Assembly (NCBI RefSeq): GCF_023016005.1
Contig: NZ_JALKAZ010000001.1
Location: 124,001 to 188,000, forward strand
DNA: 64,000 nucleotides
Reading direction: 5' to 3'
Origin: Erythrobacter sp. F6033
Lineage (GTDB): Bacteria; Pseudomonadota; Alphaproteobacteria; Sphingomonadales; Sphingomonadaceae
Positions 44,602 through 54,299 of this stretch are shown here, piece by piece. The number at the start of each line of letters is the position of its first letter. Positions within the stretch are counted from its first letter, which is position 1. The notes beneath the pieces were generated by a model, which saw only the letters and a program-made list of their open reading frames with translations, did not search any database and was not told the origin of the DNA. The position numbers and the translations under genes are program-made.

Positions 44602-44743
44602 GGAGGATCCTTTGGTTGAAAGATTTCAAGCCGATGAACCATATTGGTTAGTTGTAGGAAAATGGTTTTTCTGAAATTTGCTCGAGACCGCTTAGGTCGA
44701 GAAGGTGCTTTAAACTCGTTCAAAAGGCGATTACTCTCGCAGC

Positions 44744-46027
44744 GTGCAGCCCACGTCCCGATCAGTGGCTTTTAAGCCCCCTTCAGTGCTTTTAGAGCGC
44801 TGGAAGGCTGCCGAATTGCTACCGGTTACGTTGCTTTCGGTGCTGGTTTACACGCTCCTCATCCCGGCGCAGTTCAACGTCACAATCAGTAGTATCTATC
44901 TCTCGCCATTCCGGATTTTCCTTATTGCGTCGACGGGGGTTTTGATCGTTCGTGCAGCGCAGGGACGTATCCAATTCGCGCTTCCTGATCTGTTCATTAT
45001 TCTTGCCGCGGCTTGGATTTGGATTGCTTCCTATATGACGAGCGGCTCGATGCTTACATCAGCGGTGCAAGGCGGTGCGCATACCGTTGATATGGCGGTT
45101 GCCTACTTTCTCGCACGAACGAGTATTCAATCGCCGCGCGACTTCAGGATCTTTTTGATCCTAATTGCTCCCGGAATTGCGTTCACAAGTGCAATCGTTG
45201 TCGCAGAATCGATCACGCATACGCGAATTTTGCAGCCACTCGCCTCTGCGTTGACGGGCGTTCCTAACACGCTACGAGATGAAGTGCGTTTGGGCCTGAT
45301 GCGCGGCGCGGCGTCGTTTCCTCATCCCATTTTGGCTGGGATTTTTCTGGCCAGCTTCCTGCCGCTTTACCTGATGGCCGGGCTGCGTGGTTGGCCAAAA
45401 TATGTAGGAATTGGAGCCTCGCTGGGCGGGATATTCACGATGAGTTCGGCGGCTCTTCTCGGCCTTATTGTCGGTGGATTTCTGAGGGCATATGATTGGC
45501 TGTCGACCAAGATTTTGAATTTCAGCTGGCAGGTATTCCTGTTCTTTGCTGGTCTGGCCTATGCCATCGTTGAGTTGACCAGCAACACCGGATTTTTCGG
45601 CCTGTTGGTGCGCTATGCGTCGCTCAACACCGTTTCAGCTTACAACCGCGTCTTGATCTGGGAGTACGGCACAGACAACATAGCGCGCAATCCATGGTTC
45701 GGGATCGGTTATGGCGATTGGGACCGCCCATCTTGGATGCATTCTGATTCTTTCGATCACTTTTGGCTGATCATGGCATTGCGGTTCGGATTGCCCGAGG
45801 CGATCTTGTTGATTTGCGCGACGCTGATCGCGATAATTATGGTCGCGTTGAGATCACGGAATATGGCCCCAGGAGACGCGCAATTGATGCGCGGGATGGC
45901 GATCTCTCTTGCGGTACTTGCCTTGGGCGTGAACTCGGTTTCACTGTGGCTTTCAGCGCTTGTTTGGTTTTTCGTCTTGTTGGGCATCGCCGTGACGTTA
46001 GGCCAATATTCGCCAAATCGCAGGTAA
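44744..46027 (+). CDS. Wzy-like O-antigen polymerase/ligase membrane protein
   Basis: A 427-aa polytopic protein (about ten to twelve helices). A large loop region contains NTVSAYNRVLIWEYGTDNIARNPWFGIGYGDWDRPSWMHSDSFDHFWL, the Wzy_C-like block with RxxIW and a conserved His. It is the best candidate for the block polymerase of the Wzx/Wzy/Wzc system here. The start is GTG 44744, without a strong ribosome site. It is divergent from the spike-base gene and converges on an asparagine-synthetase-like gene. Confidence 0.82.
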   Translation: MQPTSRSVAFKPPSVLLERWKAAELLPVTLLSVLVYTLLIPAQFNVTISSIYLSPFRIFLIASTGVLIVRAAQGRIQFALPDLFIILAAAWIWIASYMTSGSMLTSAVQGGAHTVDMAVAYFLARTSIQSPRDFRIFLILIAPGIAFTSAIVVAESITHTRILQPLASALTGVPNTLRDEVRLGLMRGAASFPHPILAGIFLASFLPLYLMAGLRGWPKYVGIGASLGGIFTMSSAALLGLIVGGFLRAYDWLSTKILNFSWQVFLFFAGLAYAIVELTSNTGFFGLLVRYASLNTVSAYNRVLIWEYGTDNIARNPWFGIGYGDWDRPSWMHSDSFDHFWLIMALRFGLPEAILLICATLIAIIMVALRSRNMAPGDAQLMRGMAISLAVLALGVNSVSLWLSALVWFFVLLGIAVTLGQYSPNRR

Positions 46028-46046
46028 CCAGAGTACGGACTGCCGA

Positions 46047-47504
46047 CTAGACACTTGATGCGACAATCTGCTTGAGCTTTCTGAAGACGCGGCCTGGGTT
46101 CATCAACGCCAGTTTCGCTCGGTGAACGTGATCGCGAAAATCGCCAAATTGGTTAATGGGAATATCGAGCAATTCCGGCCATTGGCGGAGAATCAGGGTT
46201 TCGATGATCCCATCCTTCCTTTTCAATGCGGGCGCGACCGAAAGCAATCGAGCGTATTGACGGTACGAGATCAGAGGATGGATTGAGCGCGGCGAGGATT
46301 TTGCCCGCGGTTGGGCAAAGGCCCATGGCCCCATTCTTAACTCTAGATATGCAAGATCTAGAGTCTGAAATGCGTCCAGCCCATCAGGCAGACCTTCAAT
46401 CCAGCGCGTCGTCGCTTCCATATTTGCTTGATTTCGAGGCAGCTTTAGCCGCGCCAGCACAAACCCTGCGTCGATATGGCTTTCAGCGACGAGATCATCG
46501 GGCCAGAGAAATCCTCGCCCAAATTCTCCACCAAGTCCGCCGATAAGGTACTTTTCAGAAAGCGAGAGGATCGATGGGAAAAAGTCTTTGTTGGCACCTG
46601 CCATGGCGTGTCCTGCGCCGATCAGCCAAGTTTGTTTGTCCTGATGATTGGCCTCAACTCTTGGGATGATTGCATGCTCAAGGTTGGCGGTCGCGGCGAG
46701 TTTCGCAGCGAGATGACCGTCCAGCGAATTCGGATAGTCGATCGTAACGAATGTGTGCGCGCCTGCCGATGTCTTTAGGGCGGCCAAAAGTGCGCGCGTT
46801 TCCTTTCCTCCCGTCAGGCATATCGCTGCGCTTTTGTGCGTGTCGAGCGCCCTGACCGTAGCGCTAATGTCAGAAGCGATCGCATCGACGACAGGACCAA
46901 TGTTTGTCACATAGGTCGGCAAATCCAATGAAATACGCTTCGGGACAAAATCCGAAGTGGTCATCCCGTGGTTGGGCAGCAGCCGAAAGATCCCGGAATG
47001 TGCTGTTAGACCGCCTGTGAACCAGCCATCTTCATCGACGCGATTGGCTGCGCGATCTTTGGCGTTGAGGCGCGCGGAGTAATCGTCGCCTACCAGAAGA
47101 AACGAATGCGAAGCGATCTGGCGCAACTTGGGATCGTACACCACACCGACCGTAGCGTCGGCATCGGGACGCAACTCAATTTCACTGTCATGATCAAAGA
47201 TGCAAAGCCAACTTCCCGCGCAACGCATCGCGATCGCGCTCCACGCTGTTTCCACGGTTTCGCAGTCGTGGAGAATGAGCGCTTCATCGCAGACGGAGCT
47301 GGTCTCGAGGTCGACCACGACACCGATCAGCCAACCGATCCGTTTTCCTGCGCACGTGATGTCGATGACAGGTACATCGTCATCGACTGCCAGGGTCCAA
47401 GATGAACCCAGCGGGATCTCGCGCAGTTCTTTGGGAGCCAGGCCGGGCGCTGAGATAAGAAACTTGCCAGCGATTGATTCAAATGGAGTGGTTCGCGCTG
47501 TCAT
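46047..47504 (-). CDS. Asparagine-synthetase-like (PP-loop hydrolase fold) protein with altered motif
   Basis: A 485-aa protein. The C-terminal two-thirds resemble the asparagine synthetase domain: ICLTGGKETRALLAALK sits where SGGxDS is expected, then FVTIDYPNSLDGHLAAKLAATANLEH and YLIGGLGGEFGRGF. The motif TGGKETR has Glu in place of Asp and lacks Ser, so ATP-pyrophosphatase activity may be lost or changed. The N-terminal domain lacks a glutaminase Cys. It overlaps the GT2 gene upstream (ATGA). It may be an amidating enzyme for uronic acid residues of the glycan; this is inference. Confidence 0.7.
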   Translation of the reverse strand: MTARTTPFESIAGKFLISAPGLAPKELREIPLGSSWTLAVDDDVPVIDITCAGKRIGWLIGVVVDLETSSVCDEALILHDCETVETAWSAIAMRCAGSWLCIFDHDSEIELRPDADATVGVVYDPKLRQIASHSFLLVGDDYSARLNAKDRAANRVDEDGWFTGGLTAHSGIFRLLPNHGMTTSDFVPKRISLDLPTYVTNIGPVVDAIASDISATVRALDTHKSAAICLTGGKETRALLAALKTSAGAHTFVTIDYPNSLDGHLAAKLAATANLEHAIIPRVEANHQDKQTWLIGAGHAMAGANKDFFPSILSLSEKYLIGGLGGEFGRGFLWPDDLVAESHIDAGFVLARLKLPRNQANMEATTRWIEGLPDGLDAFQTLDLAYLELRMGPWAFAQPRAKSSPRSIHPLISYRQYARLLSVAPALKRKDGIIETLILRQWPELLDIPINQFGDFRDHVHRAKLALMNPGRVFRKLKQIVASSV

Positions 47505-48505
47505 TGTTTGCCGTCTGGATTGCTCGAGCGCGCGGAGACTTTATCATTCTGTGCCTCAAGCTGCCGAAGTAAGCCTCGTTCTGGATCATAGCCATATCGC
47601 CATAGAGTAGGGCGCAGTGCGATATCTCGGTGGCCATTGGCAACATTTGCCAGATGCGGTGTCCAAGCACCAAGCAGACGTCCGATCAAAAGCCGTTGCA
47701 GGGCACCTGCCCAAATCAGAAAGAATGCTAGCCATTGCCGCAACGTGTTCCAATGGATGCGAGCAAACTGCATTGTCCCAGCCGCCCGATACAGCATACG
47801 AGTGTGTGATATCAGTTCACCATGCCCGATATCGTGGTAGGCCCGTGCCTCGGTAATTCGCCAAAACGAATGCCCTTCAGCCGCCAAGCGGTAAAACAAG
47901 TCGACTTCTTCGCAGTACAGGAAGTATCGCTCATCCATACCGCTGGCTTTATCCCATGCATTGCGAGCGAACATTGCAAAGCTGCCGCTGAGCACGGGAA
48001 CTTTAGTGTCTTTGGCCGTCCCCTGTATCGCACCGTGATTCGCGCGAGAGCGACCGGTCAGCCTGCTTGTTAGCTCTCGTAGTGATGGAATGTGCACGCG
48101 GTTGCCCAAGTCGGGATTTCCATTGCGATCAAGCGTGACACCGCCCCAAGCCGAAGCCTCGGCGTGACTAGAGGTCGCCGATATGAGGGCATCAATTGCT
48201 GACGGTTTCAGAACCACATCCGGATTGAGCAGCAGAAGATACTCGCCAGTGGCCAAATCAGCGAGCCGGTTATTGGCGGCTGCAAAACCAATATTTCCCA
48301 AGCCTGGAAGGATTGTAACCTCCGGAAATGCCCCTGCCACCAATGTTTCTGTTGACCCGTCACCATTGTCGATGAACAGGGTCTCATAGCTAGACTGTGT
48401 GCAAGCTTTCGGGATCGCGCTGATGCATGGCAATATATGCTCTGCGGAGTTGTAGCCGACGATCAGGATGCTGATTTTGGGCGATGTGGTTTTTACTTGG
48501 GTCAT
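47501..48505 (-). CDS. Family 2 glycosyltransferase (rhamnosyltransferase-like)
   Basis: A 334-aa GT-A enzyme. ISILIVGYNSAEHILPCISAI opens the nucleotide-binding fold; NIGFAAANNRLADLATGEYLLLLNPDVVL contains the metal-binding Asp region; FLYCEEVDLFYRLAAEG is the catalytic-base ED motif. The NxGFaaAnN...LLLNPD pattern is common in rhamnosyltransferases, which fits the rfb genes. The ATG at 48505 overlaps the upstream gene's stop (ATGA). Confidence 0.9.
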   Translation of the reverse strand: MTQVKTTSPKISILIVGYNSAEHILPCISAIPKACTQSSYETLFIDNGDGSTETLVAGAFPEVTILPGLGNIGFAAANNRLADLATGEYLLLLNPDVVLKPSAIDALISATSSHAEASAWGGVTLDRNGNPDLGNRVHIPSLRELTSRLTGRSRANHGAIQGTAKDTKVPVLSGSFAMFARNAWDKASGMDERYFLYCEEVDLFYRLAAEGHSFWRITEARAYHDIGHGELISHTRMLYRAAGTMQFARIHWNTLRQWLAFFLIWAGALQRLLIGRLLGAWTPHLANVANGHRDIALRPTLWRYGYDPERGLLRQLEAQNDKVSARSSNPDGKQ

Positions 48506-49377
48506 GCTCGCCTGGAACTCTGATCCGTTGACCATGCCGTTTTCCTGCCCAGTAACCTTTGTGTACCAGCAACCGCGCGGGCACACAGCTTGATTGCAAA
48601 GAAGACAAAGATGTCGGTAATTGCACTGCCGCTCTTGATGGCTGTCCGCAGACCTCCGCTACTCTTTTGTAAGGTGCCATGGGGGCTTGGGTGCTGGACG
48701 AGCACCTCGGCATTGCCGAATTGCTTGCGTACCTCAACCCCGATCAGCTCGACTACCCCGGCAGGTGGCCGAACTACGGTAAAGACCGGATCGCCTGCCT
48801 TGTCTCGGTCGACATAGTGCTTTTGATCAGGTGCAAACCGTGTGTGAATCCAGATGTCGTCGCCGACGATGTCGGGAAACTCACCAACTTCCTCGCACGC
48901 TAAGCGTGAGAGGGCGTAGCAACCAGCGCCACCGTTTCCACTGCTCGCATAGGGTTGGCGAAGCCAAACTCGGTAATAGGCTTCAACCAACCAATCTGAG
49001 TGATCGAGGCGCATCCGAATTGCTGGAGAGGCAGCCATGCCTCCGGTTGTCTCTAGCTCATTCACCAACGCCATGATGGACGAATAGCTGCATTCGATGT
49101 CTGCATCGAGATAGATGCGTGGGTAATGGCTTGCGATTGCGTTTGCGGCATTGATTGCGCCTGTTTTCGATCCCCTTTCGAGATCAAGTATTATGGCCTC
49201 AGGGGCAGTCTCGCCGGCAATCCGAACTGTCGCATCACTACACCCGTTTGCAGCAACGATGATTTCCATTCCGTGGTCATGCGGGGCGGTTTCAAGGAGA
49301 CAGTTAAGGCAGCGCGCAATCACTGCCTCTTCATTGAAGGCGGGAATAATGACCGTGCAGCTCGTCACTTTTTCCAA
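48502..49377 (-). CDS. Family 2 glycosyltransferase
   Basis: A 291-aa GT2 protein. CTVIIPAFNEEAVIARCLNCLLE is the N-terminal fold, IIVAANGCSDATVRIA the donor-binding block, and YLDADIECSYSSIMALV the DxD metal site. GDDIWIHTRFAPDQKHYV gives the acceptor-side D/ED motif. A C-terminal hydrophobic segment (ITDIFVFFAIKLCARAVAG) may associate with the membrane. The sugar is unknown. It is 108 bp downstream of the Wzc gene and coupled to the next GT2 gene. Confidence 0.9.
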   Translation of the reverse strand: MEKVTSCTVIIPAFNEEAVIARCLNCLLETAPHDHGMEIIVAANGCSDATVRIAGETAPEAIILDLERGSKTGAINAANAIASHYPRIYLDADIECSYSSIMALVNELETTGGMAASPAIRMRLDHSDWLVEAYYRVWLRQPYASSGNGGAGCYALSRLACEEVGEFPDIVGDDIWIHTRFAPDQKHYVDRDKAGDPVFTVVRPPAGVVELIGVEVRKQFGNAEVLVQHPSPHGTLQKSSGGLRTAIKSGSAITDIFVFFAIKLCARAVAGTQRLLGRKTAWSTDQSSRRA

Positions 49378-49485
49378 TGCAATCGCCCTTCAATCACAGC
49401 TCCAGAATCGTTAGATCAATCAAGCTTCAAACTGCAGCTGCAATAGGGCTTTGCGCAGATTGGCTTGAGATCACGGTGCCGCAGC

Positions 49486-51690
49486 CTAATCGCCTTTTTC
49501 ATACTCATAGTAGCCGTATTGGTAGCTGAAATCCTGTCCAGCCTCGAGCGCTCGGTATTTTGTCAGAATTGCCCCGACGGGATTGCCGCCGTTTGCCCGC
49601 AAGCGTTTGATTGCAGTGCGAGCCTGGCCGAAATGCACACGGTTGGCTTCCATAACGAATATTGTTGCATCGACCTTGCGTGCGAGCATTGGGGCATCTG
49701 CGAGACCTAGGATGGGAGACGAATCGAAAATGATCAGCGAATATTCGCTGCGATACTTTTCAATAAATTCGCTCAGCTGTCTCGATGCGAAGAGTTCAGT
49801 CGGGTTTGCAGGCACTTCCCCGACCGGCAGAATATCAAGGTTCTCATGAACGCCGCTAATGATCGCAGACTGCAAATCGACCTGACCGAGCAGCACTTCG
49901 ACTAGCCCGGTTTTTGGGCGCTCATGACCGACCAATTGGGCCACTGTTGGATGCCGTAGATCGCCATCGACGAGCAACGTTTTGCGGCCCACACCAGCAA
50001 AAAGTTCCGAGAGAATAACAGCTGTGGTTGATTTGCCTTCAGATGCCTGGCTGCTTGTAAGCTGGATGACGTTGTGTTCGGGCGGAATCGCAAAATCGAG
50101 GGTTGAACGTATCGAAGCGTAGGCTTCCACAAGCGAACTGAACCGGTTCGTACCGATTTGAGTAAGATCAGCTTCCTCCACGAAGGGCGTGTGCCCAAGC
50201 AAAGGCAAACCTGTCTTTTCTTCAACGTCCTCGAATGAGCGTACCAGATCATCGAGCGTCTCCCGCAGAACAGCGAGACCGGCGGCGAGTGCTGTTCCCA
50301 AGACCAGCGCGAGAGCAAGGTTGCGAAACAAGCTCGGCGCATAGGGGGAGCTCGGAACAACGGCGGTGTCGAGCGGGTTTATCATTCCCGATTGAACGTT
50401 GGCTGCGGTACTGACCTCGTTGAACCGGGCAAGAAGAGCCTGCAGCTGGTCTCGCAGAGCCTGCGCTTCGCGTTCCAGCACGCTATACTGCACCTGAAGA
50501 TCCTGCTCTGCGAGGGTGCTGCCCGTCGCCGAATTGAGCTCGCGTTGCAGCGCCTGTTCTTGGTTCCGCGCAACAATATAGGCATTGCGAACTGCGGCTT
50601 TGATCTCATCGCTACTCTGCTGAATGCGCGCATCGAGCGAGGCGATCTGAGCGCTCAAATCTCGTACGCGCGGAAACACATCGGTATAGCGTTGACGCAA
50701 TTCGACGAGCTGGGCCTGCTTGATAGCCCGGTCGGTGATCAATTCTTGAAGCACTAGATTTTCTTGCACTTCGGGCAGCTGGGCCGCGGGCAGATTCTGG
50801 ACGGAGCGCCAACGTTGCTCTGCTTCAATCCGCTTTGCGGTCGCAGCAGAAGCGCTTGCGTTGATGCTGGCCAGATTGCTCGATGTTACCGTAACGGTGC
50901 CTTCGCCATCTTCGCGCGGTGTCGCCTGAACAATGATACCATTCTTGCGGGCATATGTGTTGGCGTTGTCTTCGGCATCTTGCAGACGCGCACGCACGGT
51001 TGTGATCCGCTCGCGCAGCACCGACTGAGCGTATTCATTCCCATCAAGAGTTTCGCGTGTTTCGAAAGCAGCGAACGCTTTTGCATAAGCGTTCGCCATT
51101 TCGGCGGCGAGCACCGGATCGTCAGACCGGTAGACGATTTCGATAATCCAGTTATCCGATGGCAATTCTGCATCAACAGATCCGTACAGAATTGACGCCG
51201 CCATCCTTTGTTTGGCGTTGACCCATTCCTCATCAGAAAGTTCGGGTGGGCGCCCTTCATCGACATCCGCTCCAAGCAGGCCGTATCTTTCGCCCAGGTT
51301 CAGATCTTGAGCAACCGTCTCTGCGAGGCTGCGGCTTTTGATAATGCTGATCTGGGTGGAAAGCAGATCGTAAACCTGGTTTGACGCAATGCCCTGCTCG
51401 ACGTTTTGCCCTTCGACGATAAACGAGCCATATGGCTCAATCCGCACGCTCGATCGCGCCTCATACATCGGGGTTGCAAGCAACGTGAGGATCAAACCCA
51501 CTATCGCAGCCGCCACAAGAATTCCGGCGATTAACCAGCGTTGACGGAACAGTATGCCGCGGATCGCAGGTGCGCTTAGTAGCTTGCCATGCCGCTGATG
51601 CGGGACAATTTGTCCCTCGGGCAAATACCGGTCAAGCCATAGCGGGCGATCTTCGGGTTCTTGCGGGTTTGTGATGGCTCGATCGTTCAT
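49486..51690 (-). CDS. Wzc-type polysaccharide copolymerase with tyrosine autokinase domain
   Basis: A 734-aa inner-membrane protein that controls chain length and export. Its Wzz domain has a first TM helix (WLIAGILVAAAIVGLILTLL), long coiled coils and a second TM helix (NLALALVLGTALAAGLAVL). The BY-kinase domain follows: Walker A SQASEGKSTT (Lys at about 553), Walker A' LLVDGDLRHP and Walker B LIIFDSSPIL. The C-terminus is a tyrosine cluster (FSYQYGYYEYEKGD) for autophosphorylation. No cognate phosphatase (Wzb) gene was recognised. The gene lies 8 bp after wza. Confidence 0.95.
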   Translation of the reverse strand: MNDRAITNPQEPEDRPLWLDRYLPEGQIVPHQRHGKLLSAPAIRGILFRQRWLIAGILVAAAIVGLILTLLATPMYEARSSVRIEPYGSFIVEGQNVEQGIASNQVYDLLSTQISIIKSRSLAETVAQDLNLGERYGLLGADVDEGRPPELSDEEWVNAKQRMAASILYGSVDAELPSDNWIIEIVYRSDDPVLAAEMANAYAKAFAAFETRETLDGNEYAQSVLRERITTVRARLQDAEDNANTYARKNGIIVQATPREDGEGTVTVTSSNLASINASASAATAKRIEAEQRWRSVQNLPAAQLPEVQENLVLQELITDRAIKQAQLVELRQRYTDVFPRVRDLSAQIASLDARIQQSSDEIKAAVRNAYIVARNQEQALQRELNSATGSTLAEQDLQVQYSVLEREAQALRDQLQALLARFNEVSTAANVQSGMINPLDTAVVPSSPYAPSLFRNLALALVLGTALAAGLAVLRETLDDLVRSFEDVEEKTGLPLLGHTPFVEEADLTQIGTNRFSSLVEAYASIRSTLDFAIPPEHNVIQLTSSQASEGKSTTAVILSELFAGVGRKTLLVDGDLRHPTVAQLVGHERPKTGLVEVLLGQVDLQSAIISGVHENLDILPVGEVPANPTELFASRQLSEFIEKYRSEYSLIIFDSSPILGLADAPMLARKVDATIFVMEANRVHFGQARTAIKRLRANGGNPVGAILTKYRALEAGQDFSYQYGYYEYEKGD

Positions 51691-51698
51691 TGTTCTGA

Positions 51699-52418
51699 TC
51701 AAAAATTCGCAGGACTGGCGAAAATGCCGAATGCAGGAAGCGCGCGTAGAAAGTCCTGCCAGAATACGGACAGACCGTCGGTGCCCACGACCACGCGGTC
51801 TCCAGGCTCAAGGACTGGATCCAGCATCGTACCTTGGCTGACTTGCTGGTAGTCGAACTTTGCTACGGTCACGCCGTCCGCGGTTTCCCGAAAGACAGCG
51901 ACTTGCTGGGTATTGGCAGTCCGCGCAGGTCCGCGAGCCATCGCGATGGCAGATGACAAACGTGCTCCAGGTTGAAATGGATAAACGCCCGCTTGCCCGA
52001 CGGCGCCCTCTACTGTGACAAGATGCGAGGCGTATTCCGCGATATTCACACTCACGATTGGCTGTCTCAGGCCCACGTCTCCCAGACGCTGGGTGACATC
52101 TTCTTCAAGCTGTTCAGCGGTCAGTCCTGCCGCCTTGATTGATCCGAGCAGGGGAAGCGAGACATTGCCTTCAACACCGATTTGCACGGATTCCATTGTG
52201 AGATCAGGCTCGCGGTAGACATTCACCGAAATCTTGTCTGACGGGCGCAGAAGGTAGACGACCGCGCGGGTGTTTGAAAAACTGTCCTGACCGAGCTCGC
52301 TTACTGGCTCGGATGCTGCAATGCCAATCACCGGTTCGGGCGTTGAAGCACAGGCGCTCAGCGCGGCGGTTGCGAGAGCGAGCAATGCTGCTTTTACTTT
52401 TGAACCCGCACTGCCCAT
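51699..52418 (-). CDS. Wza-like polysaccharide export lipoprotein
   Basis: A 239-aa outer-membrane export protein. The ATG at 52418 (AGAGGA upstream) gives a lipobox signal (LATAALSAC). VVYLLRPSDKISVNVYREPDLTMESVQIGVEGNVSLPLLGSIKAAG is the Poly_export domain, and LVTVEGAVGQAGVYPFQPGARLSSAIAMARG is an SLBB domain. It is shorter than E. coli Wza and ends in a hydrophobic segment (VFWQDFLRALPAFGIF). It pairs with the Wzc gene immediately downstream. Confidence 0.94.
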   Translation of the reverse strand: MGSAGSKVKAALLALATAALSACASTPEPVIGIAASEPVSELGQDSFSNTRAVVYLLRPSDKISVNVYREPDLTMESVQIGVEGNVSLPLLGSIKAAGLTAEQLEEDVTQRLGDVGLRQPIVSVNIAEYASHLVTVEGAVGQAGVYPFQPGARLSSAIAMARGPARTANTQQVAVFRETADGVTVAKFDYQQVSQGTMLDPVLEPGDRVVVGTDGLSVFWQDFLRALPAFGIFASPANF

Positions 52419-52620
52419 TGCAGATGTTCCTCTTACCAAGGGGTTAGGGTCTAGTGCGTAGGTCTATAAGGCGCAATACAACTTATGGTAAACAATCGTG
52501 CCAGTATCGCTCAATTCAAACCGTTCGCCGCTAGAAAAACGATTGCGCTCTCGGCATTCAGCCTAAATTGCGCTAGCACTCAGCCTGCGCTCTGCCATTG
52601 ATGGGTTTGGGGATCCTAAC

Positions 52621-53166
52621 ATGCCTGCTGGACCGACTTGGCTAGGCCTATTCGCTGCCGGAGTTTATGCAGTTGTTATCGCCGCGGTAATATTCGCGGC
52701 TATATCGGCGATCACGTTCAAACAACGCACCGCCGATATACTGGTTTGGCTCGGTATTGCACTGATGTTTGTGGCTCTCATCGGACTGAGAATATTCGAT
52801 GTTGAGAACTTGGTTCGTGATGAGCTTCGCACGATAATCATCGGTGATGGCCTGTATGATGATCGGCGTGATTATCAACGCTGGATCGCTGCTATCGTTC
52901 TGCTGTTGAGCAGCCTTGTTGGCATTTTCGCCTTCGTAAAAAGAATGCGAGGCAATCATGGTCGCCGCGAACTAACCATAACAATCGGGATTGGAGCGTG
53001 CGCGGCGATGGTACTGCTTATCGTGTTGCGACTGATCTCGCTCCATTCAATTGATGCGCTACTTTATGGACCGGTTAAGCTGAACTGGATCGGTGATCTT
53101 GGCCTGAGCGTTCTAGTAGCAGCTTCGGCCCTTTATTACGTGAAGCTCGTTCGCTCGCGCAGTTAG
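52621..53166 (+). CDS. Polytopic membrane protein of unknown function
   Basis: A 181-aa protein with about five hydrophobic helices (GVYAVVIAAVIFAAISAI, ILVWLGIALMFVALIGL, WIAAIVLLLSSLVGIFAFV, GIGACAAMVLLIVLRLI, LGLSVLVAASALYYV). A conserved-looking cytosolic or periplasmic loop IIIGDGLYDDRRDYQR lies between helices 2 and 3. No family recognised. It is divergent from wza and has a 4-nt stop overlap with convergent wecB. A role in the polysaccharide locus is only positional. Confidence 0.7.
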   Translation: MPAGPTWLGLFAAGVYAVVIAAVIFAAISAITFKQRTADILVWLGIALMFVALIGLRIFDVENLVRDELRTIIIGDGLYDDRRDYQRWIAAIVLLLSSLVGIFAFVKRMRGNHGRRELTITIGIGACAAMVLLIVLRLISLHSIDALLYGPVKLNWIGDLGLSVLVAASALYYVKLVRSRS

Positions 53167-54299
53167 TGCGCATTTCCGATAATCTGCGCGATCTGGCGGC
53201 TGGCTGTGCCATCGCCATAGGGGTTATGAGCCTTCGACATAGCCTCATATGCAGCGCGGTTATCGAGCAGGCTTGAAACTTCGCTTACGATGATTTCCTT
53301 ATCCGCTCCGGTCAGTTTCGCTGTTCCCGCTGCCACACCTTCCGGTCGCTCGGTCGTGTCACGCATCACCAGCACCGGTTTACCAAGGCTGGGGGCCTCT
53401 TCCTGAATGCCGCCACTATCAGTCAGCACAATATCCGATGCTTCCATCATCGCGACAAAACCAAGGTAATCGAGTGGTTCAATGAGCGCGATATTGTTGA
53501 TCCCTGACAAAGCAGGCTTCATCACTTCAACCACATTAGGGTTGGGATGCATGGGGTAGATAATCGCTATGTCTTCGCGCGTCGCCAGCGTTTTAAGTGC
53601 AGCTGCGATTTGATGCATGCCTTCGCCGAAATTCTCGCGTCGGTGCGCGGTGACAGCGACAATCCTCTTGCCTGCAAATCGCTCCCTTAACGGCGCTAGG
53701 GCCGGGGCAAGCGACGGATTCGCAGCGACCTTCTCACGCGCGATCAACAGTGCGTCGATCACCGTGTTGCCAGTGATGTGAATTGCACCTTCCGGTACAT
53801 TCTCCGCCCGCAAGGAGGCGGCAGCGTTTTCAGTCGGGGCGAAGTGGAGGTCAGCCACTGCGCCGGTAACTTTGCGGTTCACTTCCTCTGGCCAAGGCGA
53901 ATAGATATCGCCGCTGCGCAAGCCTGCTTCAACATGGCCGACGGGGATACGCCGGAAGTAGCAGGCGAGGGTGGCCATCATCGTTGTGAGCGTATCGCCG
54001 TGGACCAGAACCCGGTCCGGCTTTTCAGCATCCAGAGCTTCGCCAAACCGCGTAATAATCCGCGCTGACAGCGCGTCGAGGCTCTGTCCCGGCTGCATCA
54101 GGTCAAGGTCGATATCCGGCTTAATGCCGGCAATATCCATCACCTGATCAAGCATCTCGCGGTGTTGCGCTGTGACCGCGACGCAAACATTAAACTGCTC
54201 AGTTGCGCGAAGCGCCTGAACCACGGGAAACATCTTGATCGCTTCGGGACGGGTACCGAAAGTGACCATGATCTTGGGGCGCGATTGCGCGTCGCTCAT
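53163..54299 (-). CDS. wecB: UDP-N-acetylglucosamine 2-epimerase (non-hydrolysing)
   Basis: Interconverts UDP-GlcNAc and UDP-ManNAc. The 378-aa GT-B-fold protein has MVTFGTRPEAIKMFPVVQAL at the N-terminus, VHGDTLTTMMATLACYFRRIPVGHVEAGLRSGD with catalytic acidic residues, and DSGGIQEEAPSLGKPVLVMRDTTERPEG for UDP binding. It is coupled to wecC (ATGA, 54296-54299), so ManNAc is oxidised to ManNAcA. Confidence 0.97.
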   Translation of the reverse strand: MSDAQSRPKIMVTFGTRPEAIKMFPVVQALRATEQFNVCVAVTAQHREMLDQVMDIAGIKPDIDLDLMQPGQSLDALSARIITRFGEALDAEKPDRVLVHGDTLTTMMATLACYFRRIPVGHVEAGLRSGDIYSPWPEEVNRKVTGAVADLHFAPTENAAASLRAENVPEGAIHITGNTVIDALLIAREKVAANPSLAPALAPLRERFAGKRIVAVTAHRRENFGEGMHQIAAALKTLATREDIAIIYPMHPNPNVVEVMKPALSGINNIALIEPLDYLGFVAMMEASDIVLTDSGGIQEEAPSLGKPVLVMRDTTERPEGVAAGTAKLTGADKEIIVSEVSSLLDNRAAYEAMSKAHNPYGDGTASRQIAQIIGNAH

